Shown piece by piece: positions 8,871 through 17,151 of a stretch of 64,000 nt of DNA (positions are counted from its first letter, which is position 1; the number at the start of each line of letters is the position of its first letter). Under the pieces are notes generated by a model that was given only the letters and a program-made list of their open reading frames with translations, ran no database searches and was not told the origin of the DNA. Both the position numbers and the translations under genes were made by a program. This DNA is from Microbacterium esteraromaticum (GTDB taxonomy: Bacteria; Actinomycetota; Actinomycetes; Actinomycetales; Microbacteriaceae), in the NCBI RefSeq assembly GCF_016907315.1, contig NZ_JAFBBS010000001.1, forward strand, positions 2,852,001 through 2,916,000, in the 5' to 3' direction.

Positions 8871-9866
8871 ATGAGAGTACTGCTCACGGGAGCTGACGGA
8901 TTCATCGGATCGCACCTGGCGGAGCAGCTGGTTCGGGACGGACACGATGTGCGAGCCCTCGTGCTCTACAACTCGTTCGACTCCCGCGGCTGGCTCGACG
9001 GCATCTCCGACGATGTCGCGAGCGAGATCGAGTTCCTGCCGGGCGATGTGCGTGATCCCGCGCTGATGATGTCGGCAGTGCGTGACCGGGATGCTGTGCT
9101 GCACCTCGCAGCGCTGATCGCCATCCCCTACTCGTACGCGGCTCCGGATCTGTACGTGCAGACGAACATCCAGGGCACCCTCAACCTGCTCAACGCCGCA
9201 CGCGCGGCGGACGTCTCGAGGTTCATCCACACGTCGACGAGCGAGGTGTACGGCACTGCCCGCTACGTGCCCATGGACGAGGGGCACCCGCTGCAGGGCC
9301 AGTCTCCGTACTCGGCCTCGAAGATCGGCGCCGACCAGATGGTCAAGGCCTTCCATTCCTCGTTCGGCCTTCCCGCTGTGACCGTGCGTCCGTTCAACAC
9401 CTTCGGCCCGCGCCAGTCGGCGCGTGCGGTGATCCCGACGATCATCAGCCAGCTCGCCGCGGGCAAGCGGGAGGTGCAGCTCGGAGCACTCACCCCCACG
9501 CGCGACTTCACCTACGTTCCCGACACCGTCTCCGGGTTCACCGCGGCGCTCACCAGCTCCGCCGGGGCAGGCGAGGTCATCAACCTGGGCGTCGGATTCG
9601 AGGTGTCGATCGGTCAGACGTTCGATCTCATCGCGGAGGTGATGGGCGTCGACGCCGTCGCGACCGAGGACCCGGCGCGTCTGCGACCGGCCAACTCGGA
9701 GGTCGAGCGCCTGTTCTCGGACAACACCAAGGCTCGCGAGATCCTCGGGTGGGCGCCGAAGTACGACGGTGCAGACGGATTCCGGGAGGGTCTGCGCGCA
9801 ACCGCCGAGTGGTTCACCGACCCCGCCAACCTGGCCCGCTACCGCACCGACGCGTACGTCGTATGA
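8871..9866 (+). CDS. legB: Nucleotide-sugar 4,6-dehydratase LegB
   Basis: Extended SDR enzyme of 331 residues. The NAD-binding motif GADGFIGSHLAEQL is at residues 7-20; the catalytic region has STSEVYGTA and the YSASK pair (Tyr/Lys). The stretch RALVLYNSFDSRGWLD is characteristic of LegB, which removes water from GDP-GlcNAc (Campylobacter pathway) to give the 4-keto-6-deoxy sugar. It opens a run of seven overlapping genes that match the complete legionaminic acid pathway in order, which strongly supports the specific name. Whether the donor nucleotide is GDP or UDP cannot be read here, but ptmE downstream argues for GDP. The stop overlaps legC. Confidence 0.9.
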   Translation: MRVLLTGADGFIGSHLAEQLVRDGHDVRALVLYNSFDSRGWLDGISDDVASEIEFLPGDVRDPALMMSAVRDRDAVLHLAALIAIPYSYAAPDLYVQTNIQGTLNLLNAARAADVSRFIHTSTSEVYGTARYVPMDEGHPLQGQSPYSASKIGADQMVKAFHSSFGLPAVTVRPFNTFGPRQSARAVIPTIISQLAAGKREVQLGALTPTRDFTYVPDTVSGFTAALTSSAGAGEVINLGVGFEVSIGQTFDLIAEVMGVDAVATEDPARLRPANSEVERLFSDNTKAREILGWAPKYDGADGFREGLRATAEWFTDPANLARYRTDAYVV

Positions 9867-11020
9867 GCACCCCCGAGGACCTCGTCCGCACCATCCGCAG
9901 TGTCGTGGGCGACGAGCCCTTCGTCGGGCTGCACGTTCCCGACATCGGGGAGCTCGAGAAGCGGCGGGTCGAGGAGTGCCTGGACTCGACATTCGTCTCG
10001 AGCGTCGGCGCCTTCGTCACCGACTTCGAGCGAGGCATCGCCGATTTCACGGGGGCCGGGCACGCGATCGCGGTGTCGAACGGCACGTCGGCGCTGCAGG
10101 TCGCCCTGCAGCTGGCTGGAGTAGGTGCGGGTGAGGACGTCATCGTGCCGACGCTGTCCTTCGTGGCGACGGCCAATGCGGTTGCGCACACGGGCGCGCG
10201 GCCCTTCTTCGTGGACAGCGATGAGGCCACGCTCGGGCTTTCCGTCGAGGCGGTCGCAGACGTGCTGCGGTCGGCGCGCGTCACGTCCGAAGGTCTCATG
10301 AATGCGGTAACCGGTCGTCGCATCGCCGCGATCGTCCCGATGCACACCCTCGGACATCCCATGCGCATCGCCGAACTGGTGTCGCTCGCGGCCGAGTACG
10401 ACGTGCCCGTGGTGGAGGACGCAGCCGAGTCGCTGGGCAGCCGTGTTGACGGGGTGCACACCGGAACCTTCGGCCGCCTGGGCATCGTCAGTTTCAACGG
10501 CAACAAGATCATCACCACCGGCGGTGGAGGCATGATCCTCACCGACGACGACGAGCTCGCCGGGAGGGCGCGACACCTGACCACGACGGGGAAGCTCCCG
10601 CATCGGTGGGAGTTCGAGCACGACGAGGTGGCCTACAACTACCGGATGCCGAACCTGAATGCAGCGCTGGGGGTGGCGCAGCTCGAACGGCTGCCCCGGT
10701 TCCTCGCCGACAAGCGGCGGCTGGCAGCGCGGTACCACGAGGCATTCGCAGACGTATCCGACGTCGAGTTCCTCTCCGAGCCGACGGGAAGCACGAGCAA
10801 CTACTGGCTCTGCGCGCTGCGGGTGAGCGGCGGCGTCGCGCGTCGCGATGCGATCCTCGAGGCGACGAACGACGCGGGCCTGCAGTGCCGGCCGTTCTGG
10901 AACCTCCTGCATGCTCAGGCTCCGTACCGTGGGCTGCCGCACGGCCCGGTGCCGATCGCGGAGGCACTTCATTCGTCGGTGGTGTGCATCCCGAGCTCCC
11001 CGGCGCTGGCGACCGCATGA
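9863..11020 (+). CDS. legC: PLP-dependent aminotransferase LegC
   Basis: DegT/DnrJ/EryC1-type sugar aminotransferase of 385 residues that aminates C4 of the keto sugar made by LegB. The PLP-binding lysine is K215 in FNGNKIITTGGGGM, and the aspartate/alanine motif VVEDAAES that contacts the PLP ring precedes it. The LegC-type N-terminus (VGDEPFVGLHVPDIGELEKRRV) is present. ATG 9863 overlaps the legB stop by four bases and its own stop overlaps legG, consistent with one polycistronic message. It differs from the second aminotransferase at 23696, which belongs to the Wbp pathway. Confidence 0.9.
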   Translation: MSTPEDLVRTIRSVVGDEPFVGLHVPDIGELEKRRVEECLDSTFVSSVGAFVTDFERGIADFTGAGHAIAVSNGTSALQVALQLAGVGAGEDVIVPTLSFVATANAVAHTGARPFFVDSDEATLGLSVEAVADVLRSARVTSEGLMNAVTGRRIAAIVPMHTLGHPMRIAELVSLAAEYDVPVVEDAAESLGSRVDGVHTGTFGRLGIVSFNGNKIITTGGGGMILTDDDELAGRARHLTTTGKLPHRWEFEHDEVAYNYRMPNLNAALGVAQLERLPRFLADKRRLAARYHEAFADVSDVEFLSEPTGSTSNYWLCALRVSGGVARRDAILEATNDAGLQCRPFWNLLHAQAPYRGLPHGPVPIAEALHSSVVCIPSSPALATA

Positions 11021-12186
11021 GGACGATCGCCGTCGTCACCGGAACGCGCGCGGACTACGGGCTGCTGCGCGGACTGCTGCGGGCGATAGAAGACGATGCG
11101 CAGCTCGATCTGCGACTGATCGTCACGGGTACGCACCTCAGCGACGCCTTCGGCCGGACGATCGGCGAGATCCAGAGCGACGGGTTCGAGGTGGCCGCAT
11201 CCGTTCCGATCTGGAGCGGTGTCGACACGCCGCTCGCGGCGGCCGAGGACATCGGTCGGGCTCTGCCCGGCTACGCCAGGGCTCTGGTCGAGCTCGCCCC
11301 TGACGTGGTCGTCGTCCTCGGAGATCGGCTGGAGGCCTTCGCGGCCGCCGCGGCCGCGACCATCCTGTCTGTGCCGGTCGCCCACATCCACGGCGGAGAG
11401 CTCACCGAGGGTGCGATGGACGACGCCCTTCGGCACTCGATCACGAAGATGTCGTATCTGCATTTCACGTCGACGGCGGATCACCGTCGCCGGGTGATCC
11501 AGTTGGGAGAGGACCCCGAGCGCGTGTTCTTCCACGGGGCGCCGATCGTCGACATCCTCGACACGTTCGATGCGATGCCGCGCGAGGAGCTCGAGTCGCA
11601 GTTCGGCATCCGGATGCCAGATCCGACGGCGCTCGTGACCTTCCATCCCGCGGTCATGGACGTCGCTCCCGCGGAGCAGCTGGCCGAGGAGCTCCTCGAG
11701 GGCCTGCTCGCGGTCGAGGACCTGCACATCATCATCACGGGTTCCAACTCCGACATCGGCACCGAGGCCGTTCGCGAGAGGATCGCGCGCTTCGTCGCCG
11801 AGCATGCGGAACGCGTCGACTACGTCGAATCGTTCGGACAGCGCGGGTACCTGAGCGCGATGCGATGGGCCTCGGTCGTCGCGGGCAACTCGTCGAGCAC
11901 CGTTCTCGAGGCGCCGGTACTGGGGACCCCCTCAGTGCTCGTCGGGGATCGGCAGAAGGGCAGGCCGATCGGTGCGAGTGTCGCCGTGCCGGACCCCACC
12001 GCTGGAGCGATCACCGCGGCGATCCGTGGCCAGATCGCCGCAGCATCCGGTTCCGACGGCGACACCCCCTTCGGGACGCCCGGCTTCGCCGTCCGCACGG
12101 CGGCCACCCTGAGGGACGCGCGTCTGCCGAGACCGCCGAAGAAGACCTTCCACGACCTGCCGGAGGAGCAGCATGATTCGCACTGA
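11017..12186 (+). CDS. legG: Hydrolysing nucleotide-sugar 2-epimerase LegG (NeuC family)
   Basis: NeuC/LegG enzymes hydrolyse the nucleotide from the diacetamido-trideoxy sugar while inverting C2, giving the mannose-configured free sugar used by the synthase. The 389-residue product begins TIAVVTGTRADYGLL, the family's signature start, and keeps HIHGGELTEGAMDDALRH and the C-terminal nucleotide-binding segment AGNSSSTVLEAPVLGTPSV. The start overlaps the legC stop (ATGA); the end overlaps legI by 14 bases. NeuC for sialic acid is the alternative, but the surrounding legB/legC/legH genes favour LegG. Confidence 0.88.
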   Translation: MRTIAVVTGTRADYGLLRGLLRAIEDDAQLDLRLIVTGTHLSDAFGRTIGEIQSDGFEVAASVPIWSGVDTPLAAAEDIGRALPGYARALVELAPDVVVVLGDRLEAFAAAAAATILSVPVAHIHGGELTEGAMDDALRHSITKMSYLHFTSTADHRRRVIQLGEDPERVFFHGAPIVDILDTFDAMPREELESQFGIRMPDPTALVTFHPAVMDVAPAEQLAEELLEGLLAVEDLHIIITGSNSDIGTEAVRERIARFVAEHAERVDYVESFGQRGYLSAMRWASVVAGNSSSTVLEAPVLGTPSVLVGDRQKGRPIGASVAVPDPTAGAITAAIRGQIAAASGSDGDTPFGTPGFAVRTAATLRDARLPRPPKKTFHDLPEEQHDSH

Positions 12187-13279
12187 GCACGAGGTGTTCG
12201 TGATCGCCGAGGCCGGCGTGAACCACAACGGCAGCATCGACGAGGCGCTGGCTCTGGTGGACATCGCGGCGGACGCGGGTGCGGATGCCGTGAAGTTCCA
12301 GACCTTCTCGGCCGACGCACTGGCTCTCGAGACGGCAGGACTCGCCGAGTACCAGCGTCAGGCGGTGCCGGAGCGGTCGTCGCAGCACGATCTGCTCAAG
12401 GGCCTGGAACTGACTCACGACGAGTTCCGCCGGATCCGCGAGCACTGCGGTGCACGCGGCATCCAGTTCCTCTCCACCGCTTTCGACCTGGCAGGACTCG
12501 ACTTCCTCGTCTCCGAACTCGGCATCCCGCTGGTGAAGATCGCCTCGGGCGATCTGACCTTCGCGCCGATGCTCGTGGCGGCGGGACGCAGTGGCCTGCC
12601 GGTCATCCTGTCGACAGGGATGGCCGACGTGCAGGAGATCTCGCGGGCACTGCGCTTCATCGCCGCCGGCGTGCAGCAGCACGACGGCAGGATCCCCCGC
12701 GACGCGCGTCTCACCGATGATGTGCTGGCGGATGCCTGGGAGCACCGCGACGACGTGCGCCCCTTCGCTGAGCACGTCACGATCCTGCACTGCACCACGG
12801 AATACCCGGCGGCCGATGAGCAGCTGAACCTCCGCGCTCTGCAGACGATCGCGACCACGTTCGGACACAGGATCAGCTATTCGGATCACTCGCTCGGCTC
12901 GCTGGCCTCCGTCATCGCCGTCGGACTGGGCGCTACCGTCATCGAGAAGCACTTCACACGCGACACCACCGCAGAGGGACCCGATCACGCGGCGTCGCTG
13001 ACTCCGGAAGGACTCGAGCACCTCGTGAAGGAGGTGCGTCGCACCGGCGTGATGCTCGGCTCGCCAGAGAAGAAGGCGCAGTCCGTCGAGGAGGGCAACC
13101 GCGCAGTGGTGCGGCGCAGCCTGGTCGCGGCGCGGGACCTGACGGCGGGCGAGCTGATCGGCGAGGCCGATGTCGTGTGCTTCCGGCCGGCATCCGGACG
13201 AACATCGTTCGACTTCTGGGAGGTGGTCGGGGCACCCGCCCACCGCGACTACCGCCGTGGTGAGCTCATCGATGACTGA
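12173..13279 (+). CDS. legI: N,N'-diacetyllegionaminic acid synthase LegI (NeuB family)
   Basis: Condenses the free diacetamido sugar with phosphoenolpyruvate to make a nine-carbon nonulosonic acid. The NeuB TIM-barrel signature EAGVNHNG is at residues 13-20; KFQTFSADALA, KIASGDL, LSTGMAD and HCTTEYPA follow in family order, with HFTRDT in the metal site. The C-terminal ~60 residues form the SAF/antifreeze-like domain that caps the active site of the partner subunit. Length (368) is normal. It overlaps legG by 14 bases and legH by 8 bases. Confidence 0.92.
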   Translation: MIRTEHEVFVIAEAGVNHNGSIDEALALVDIAADAGADAVKFQTFSADALALETAGLAEYQRQAVPERSSQHDLLKGLELTHDEFRRIREHCGARGIQFLSTAFDLAGLDFLVSELGIPLVKIASGDLTFAPMLVAAGRSGLPVILSTGMADVQEISRALRFIAAGVQQHDGRIPRDARLTDDVLADAWEHRDDVRPFAEHVTILHCTTEYPAADEQLNLRALQTIATTFGHRISYSDHSLGSLASVIAVGLGATVIEKHFTRDTTAEGPDHAASLTPEGLEHLVKEVRRTGVMLGSPEKKAQSVEEGNRAVVRRSLVAARDLTAGELIGEADVVCFRPASGRTSFDFWEVVGAPAHRDYRRGELIDD

Positions 13280-13916
13280 GCTGATCCTTCTCGGCGGAGG
13301 CGGGCACGCCAGATCTGTTCTCGCGGCGCTGCGCGAGCAGGGCAGGACCGTGCTCGGCCACCTCGCACCGCAGCCGGGAGACCTCGGCGACGACTGCCCG
13401 CACCTCGGCGATGACGAGTCGATGGACGCCTTCGACCCCGGCGCCGTCCTGTTCGTGAACGGGCTGGGCTCGGTAGCCTCCACCGACTCCAGACGCGCGC
13501 TGCACGAGAGGGCGGTGCGACGAGGCTTCCGAGCGGCGCGGGTCGTGCACCCGCGGGCATTCGTCGATCCCGGTGCGCGCCTGGGCGACGGCGTGCAGGT
13601 GCTCGCCGGAGCCATCGTCAACGTGGGGGCGGTCGTCGAGGAGGGCGCCCTGATCAACACCGGCGCGATCATCGAGCACGATGTGGTCGTCGGCGCCCAT
13701 TCGCACGTATCGCCTGGAGCCGTCATCGCCGGAGGCGTCCGCATCGGAGACGGTGCGCATGTCGGTCTCGGCGCCCGCGTGATCCAGGGGGTGAGCGTGG
13801 GTTCCGGTAGCCTCATCGGGGCCGGCGCTGTCGTCATCGAGGACGTGCCCGAAGGGGCGGTGGTCGTCGGCGTCCCAGCCAGGGCGATCGCATCCGAGAA
13901 GAAGGGGCCGGCATGA
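13272..13916 (+). CDS. legH: Sugar O/N-acetyltransferase LegH (NeuD family)
   Basis: Left-handed beta-helix acetyltransferase of 214 residues with the NeuD/PglD-type N-terminal Rossmann segment (LILLGGGGHARSVLAAL) and hexapeptide repeats from about residue 85 on (e.g. GAIVNVGAVVEEGALINTGA). The catalytic His is expected in IEHDVVVGAHSHV. In the leg pathway LegH acetylates the 4-amino group introduced by LegC before LegG acts. The start overlaps legI by 8 bases and the stop overlaps ptmE by 4. Confidence 0.88.
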   Translation: MTELILLGGGGHARSVLAALREQGRTVLGHLAPQPGDLGDDCPHLGDDESMDAFDPGAVLFVNGLGSVASTDSRRALHERAVRRGFRAARVVHPRAFVDPGARLGDGVQVLAGAIVNVGAVVEEGALINTGAIIEHDVVVGAHSHVSPGAVIAGGVRIGDGAHVGLGARVIQGVSVGSGSLIGAGAVVIEDVPEGAVVVGVPARAIASEKKGPA

Positions 13917-14956
13917 CCTCGAGCACCGATCTGTCCGTGCGCCCCGGCACGAGCATCCGCGACGCACTCTCCCGGCTCGACCGCAGCAGAGGCCAGGTGG
14001 TCTTCGTGGAGGATGCCGATGGTCGCCTCGTGGGCGCGGTCAGTGACGGCGACATCCGGCGGGGACTGCTGGCCGGCGCGACCCTCGAGGACGCGGTCGA
14101 CCGGGTCATGAACATCTCCCCGGCCACCGTTCCGCCCACGGCGACGCAGGAGGCCGTCGACGAGCTGAAGGCCACGCGCGGCATCCGGGTCGTCGCCGTC
14201 GTCGACGACGGCCGCATCGTCGACATCGTCGGGGAGGGCGAGCGCATCGCCACGCCCCTGCCCACTCCTGTCGTCCTCATGGCCGGAGGGCGGGGTCAGA
14301 GGCTGTATCCGATCACCAAGGACATTCCGAAGCCGCTCGTGCCCCTGGGGGAGACCCCCATGATCGACATCATCCTCGGACGCCTGCACGGCCAGGGATT
14401 CCGCAGGGTGCACGTGTCGGTGAATCACCTCGGTCACCTCATCGAGGAGCACCTCGGTGACGGCAGCCGGCACGGTCTGGACATCACCTATCTGCACGAG
14501 CCGATGCCGCTCGGCACGGCCGGTGCGATGGCCCAGCTCCGCGACCAGATCGACTCGCCCTTCGTCGTGATGAACTCCGATCTGCTGACCGACGTCGACC
14601 TGCGCCGGATGCTGGGGTTCCACCGCGACGCCGCGGCCCATGCGACCATCGGCGCACGCGAGTACGGCTTCGAGATCCCCTATGGCGTGATCCGCCGAGA
14701 CGGGCACCGGGTGACGGGCCTGGCGGAGAAGCCGTACCACAGCGAGCTCGTCAGCGCGGGCATCTACGTGATCGATCCGTCGGCGCTGCAGCTGCTCGAG
14801 CACGACGAGTACTGCGACATGCCCACGCTGCTGTCGCGGTTGATGGACGACGGCAGGTCGGTCACCGCATACGAGATCCACGAGGAGTGGATCGACGTGG
14901 GGCGGCCCGAGGACCTGGAGCGCGCCAGGGTGGCGTGGGAACGGAGAGGTCGATGA
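13913..14956 (+). CDS. ptmE: CBS-domain nucleotidyltransferase PtmE (GlcN-1-P guanylyltransferase type)
   Basis: Residues 1-115 form a CBS pair (SVRPGTSIRDAL, then AVSDGDIRRGLL, then a second copy ending VVAVVDDGRIVDIV). Residues 120-347 are a nucleotidyltransferase with the classic GG-x-G-x-R-L loop (LMAGGRGQRLYPITKDIPKP) and the lysine of PKPLVPLG. In Campylobacter, PtmE loads glucosamine-1-phosphate with GTP to start the GDP-linked legionaminic acid route. The CBS pair suggests allosteric control. Its presence between legH and legF supports GDP-linked intermediates here, although base specificity is inferred. The companions ptmF and ptmA are not in the window. Confidence 0.85.
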   Translation: MTSSTDLSVRPGTSIRDALSRLDRSRGQVVFVEDADGRLVGAVSDGDIRRGLLAGATLEDAVDRVMNISPATVPPTATQEAVDELKATRGIRVVAVVDDGRIVDIVGEGERIATPLPTPVVLMAGGRGQRLYPITKDIPKPLVPLGETPMIDIILGRLHGQGFRRVHVSVNHLGHLIEEHLGDGSRHGLDITYLHEPMPLGTAGAMAQLRDQIDSPFVVMNSDLLTDVDLRRMLGFHRDAAAHATIGAREYGFEIPYGVIRRDGHRVTGLAEKPYHSELVSAGIYVIDPSALQLLEHDEYCDMPTLLSRLMDDGRSVTAYEIHEEWIDVGRPEDLERARVAWERRGR

Positions 14957-15651
14957 GAATCTGCACGATCACGGTGCGCGCCGGTTCGAAGGGAGTGCCG
15001 GGTAAGAACCTGCGCCTGGTCGCGGGCCGTCCGATGTTCGGGCACTCGGTCGCGCAGGCGGCGGCGACCGGCCTCTTCGACGAGATCGTCGTCTCCAGCG
15101 ATTCGGAGGAGATCCTCTCCCTGGCGCCCCGGTTCGGCGCCACGGGCGTCGTGCGCCGCCCAGCCGAGATGGCCACGGACACCGCGGGCAAGGTGCCCGC
15201 CATCGCGCACGCCGTGAGCACCACGGAGCAGCGCACCGGAGAGACCTATGACGTCTGCGTCGACCTCGACGCCACCAGCCCTCTGCGGACGGTCGACGAC
15301 ATCCGCGTCGCCGTGCGCATGTTCGAGGAATCCGGTGCTGAGTCGCTGATCACCGGCGCCGAGGCCCGTCGCAATCCGTACTTCAACCTGGTCGAAGAGC
15401 AGCCGGACGGCACGGTCGCCGTCAGCAAGCAGCCCGATGATGCGGTTCTGCGACGCCAGGACGCGCCGCGCTGCTTCGACATGAACGGGTCCATCTACGT
15501 CTGGCGGCGGGCGTCGCTGCTGGAGGATCAGGTCGTGTTCCTCCCGTCGACGATCCTGTACGAGATGCCCGCGGAGCGGTCGATCGACGTGGACAGCGAA
15601 TTCGACTTCCGCATCGTCGAATGGCTCATGGAGCAGCGGGAGGACCTGTGA
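14953..15651 (+). CDS. legF: CMP-legionaminic acid synthetase LegF (NeuA family)
   Basis: Activates the nonulosonic acid with CTP to give the CMP-sugar donor used by transferases. The 232-residue protein begins RICTITVRAGSKGVPGKNLR, the NeuA P-loop-like motif (usually IPARGGSKG; here VRAGSKG), and contains CVDLDATSPLRT with the metal-binding aspartates and NGSIYVWRR near the end. It overlaps ptmE (ATGA) and the next gene (GTGA). This is the last biosynthetic gene in the leg run; the neighbour therefore is a prime candidate user of CMP-legionaminic acid. Confidence 0.9.
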   Translation: MRICTITVRAGSKGVPGKNLRLVAGRPMFGHSVAQAAATGLFDEIVVSSDSEEILSLAPRFGATGVVRRPAEMATDTAGKVPAIAHAVSTTEQRTGETYDVCVDLDATSPLRTVDDIRVAVRMFEESGAESLITGAEARRNPYFNLVEEQPDGTVAVSKQPDDAVLRRQDAPRCFDMNGSIYVWRRASLLEDQVVFLPSTILYEMPAERSIDVDSEFDFRIVEWLMEQREDL

Positions 15652-17105
15652 GCTCCTCGGGGGCGTCCGACCGACGCGGCCCGGCCGTGCGTGCGCTGCT
15701 GGAGCTGGAGGATGCCTGCCCCGACGAGCTCTTCGAGACGCTGCCCGGTGCCACGGTCCCGCTGTGGGCGATCGTCCGGATGCGCTTCGCCTGGGCGCTC
15801 TCGGAGGCGCAGACCGGGAGCGTGGATGTCACGTCCGACAACTGGTCGCGCCGGGCCGAGGCGCGGCGGCTGGTGAAGGCGTATCTTCCGAATCGCTGGG
15901 ATGCGGCCCGACGAGCGCGACCCCACGAGGTGCTCTTCTATGTGGGCGGCGGCACACTCGCCGCGAGCGACGGGCGAGCCCGTAACTGGCTGATCCACGA
16001 TTTCGCAGAGGCTGCGGACGACGCGCTGGTGGTCCAGCGGCTCCCGCTGCCCGCCCCACTCGGCCCGCCCGAATACCGGCCCACTCTGAGCATGGAGGCA
16101 GGCATCGCGAGATCTCGGCTGCGCTCGCGTGGACAGCGGCCGTCCGACGAACTCGTCAGGGCTGCCGATCGTCTGCTCGGCCGGTTCGCCACCCATCTGC
16201 GCGTGCCCGAGTCGAAGGTCGCGGCTATCAGAACCCGTGTGCTTCGAACCGAGGTGGCCCGCCCGCACGAACAGGATGAGCTTCGCCGCATGCTCGAGCG
16301 CGTCCGACCACGGGTGGTGGTGATGGATACGGCTGCCTACACCTACAACGGAGAGACCGTGGGGCTGTTCAAGGACTTCGGCGCCTACGTGGCCGAGCCG
16401 CAGCACGGCTGGATCGGCCCCTCGCACGCGGCCTACAACTACGGCAGGGCCTTCCAGGATGAGCGGCTGCGCCGCGCGCTTCCCGATGAGGTGCTGACCT
16501 TCGGGCGACGCTGGTCCGACTCCATCAGCTTCCCCGGCGTGGCCACGGCCATCGGCAAGCCCCACCTCGAGCGGCTCGCCGCGAACGCGGGCCGTGAGCG
16601 GCGGCGCCAGGTGCTGGTCGTGTCGTCCCGAGCACGGCCGGAGGCGACCGACGAGTTCGTCACGCGGCTGCGAAGGGAGCTGGACGAAGGCTGGACGGTC
16701 GTGTTCCGCCCGCACCCGGCTGAGCGGGATGCCGCTGCTGCTCGCTATCCGCTCATCGCCTCTGCCGAAGGCATCTCGTTCGACACCGAGCCGGATGTAT
16801 ACGCGTCACTCGCGCGTGCCCGCGTCGTGGTCGGGGTCGCGAGCACCGTGCTCTTCGAGGCCGCGGCGTTCGGATGCGCTGTGATCGCGCGCGATGATGA
16901 GTTCGCTGAGAGGGTCATCGGGGACTCCTTCGGAGAGCGCGTGCAGTCGGCTGAGGCGGCGGCGCTGCGCATACGGGCCCTCGACGCCGATTCGGCTGCT
17001 CAGCCGGAAGCGGATCCTGCACTCTGGTCGCAGGGTGCCACGAAGAGATTCTCCGCGTGGCTGGATGGCCGCCTCCGGGCCGATCAGGAGGGTGTCATAG
17101 GATGA
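15648..17105 (+). CDS. Putative GT-B glycosyltransferase, candidate legionaminic acid transferase
   Basis: A 485-residue soluble protein whose GTG start overlaps the legF stop. No family can be named firmly. The C-terminal half looks GT-B-like: RRRQVLVVSSRARPEATDE opens a new Rossmann-type half, VVFRPHPAE resembles the RPHP-type motif of CDP-glycerol/polysialic-type transferases, and VGVASTVLFEAAAFGCAVIA resembles their nucleotide-binding helix. An acceptor-side loop, PQHGWIGPSHAAYNYG, is His-rich. Tight coupling to legF and to an ABC exporter suggests that it uses CMP-legionaminic acid; this is inference from position. An accessory capsule protein is the alternative. Confidence 0.6.
   Translation: MSSSGASDRRGPAVRALLELEDACPDELFETLPGATVPLWAIVRMRFAWALSEAQTGSVDVTSDNWSRRAEARRLVKAYLPNRWDAARRARPHEVLFYVGGGTLAASDGRARNWLIHDFAEAADDALVVQRLPLPAPLGPPEYRPTLSMEAGIARSRLRSRGQRPSDELVRAADRLLGRFATHLRVPESKVAAIRTRVLRTEVARPHEQDELRRMLERVRPRVVVMDTAAYTYNGETVGLFKDFGAYVAEPQHGWIGPSHAAYNYGRAFQDERLRRALPDEVLTFGRRWSDSISFPGVATAIGKPHLERLAANAGRERRRQVLVVSSRARPEATDEFVTRLRRELDEGWTVVFRPHPAERDAAAARYPLIASAEGISFDTEPDVYASLARARVVVGVASTVLFEAAAFGCAVIARDDEFAERVIGDSFGERVQSAEAAALRIRALDADSAAQPEADPALWSQGATKRFSAWLDGRLRADQEGVIG
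17098..17103 (+). promoter_or_regulatory. Candidate -10 box for the ABC exporter pair
   Basis: TAGGAT sits at the very end of the upstream gene. It would start an RNA near 17110 and leave a leader of about 40 bases that contains the hairpin at 17114-17133. Confidence 0.35.
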
Positions 17106-17113
17106 TGACGTCC

Positions 17114-17133
17114 GCGACAGCGCCCGCTGTCGC
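17114..17133 (+). terminator. Hairpin between the leg run and the ABC exporter (terminator or attenuator)
   Basis: A perfect 8-bp stem (GCGACAGC/GCTGTCGC) with a GCCC loop, 8 bases after the stop of the upstream gene and 18 bases before the permease start. Confidence 0.45.
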
Positions 17134-17151
17134 CGCTGAGTGAGTGGGACC

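Noticed and set aside
12011..14881. A 956-codon open frame on the minus strand opposite legI, legH and ptmE.
   Set aside because: It is antisense to three well-recognised enzymes, has shadow-type composition (Arg, His, Asp, Val rich, no domain), and is explained by GC-rich third codon positions.
8871..15651. Reading the cluster as sialic acid (neu) or pseudaminic acid (pse) synthesis.
   Set aside because: Sialic acid synthesis needs no dehydratase, aminotransferase or PtmE; pseudaminic clusters carry PseG-type hydrolases and PseH GNAT enzymes, not NeuC- and NeuD-type proteins.
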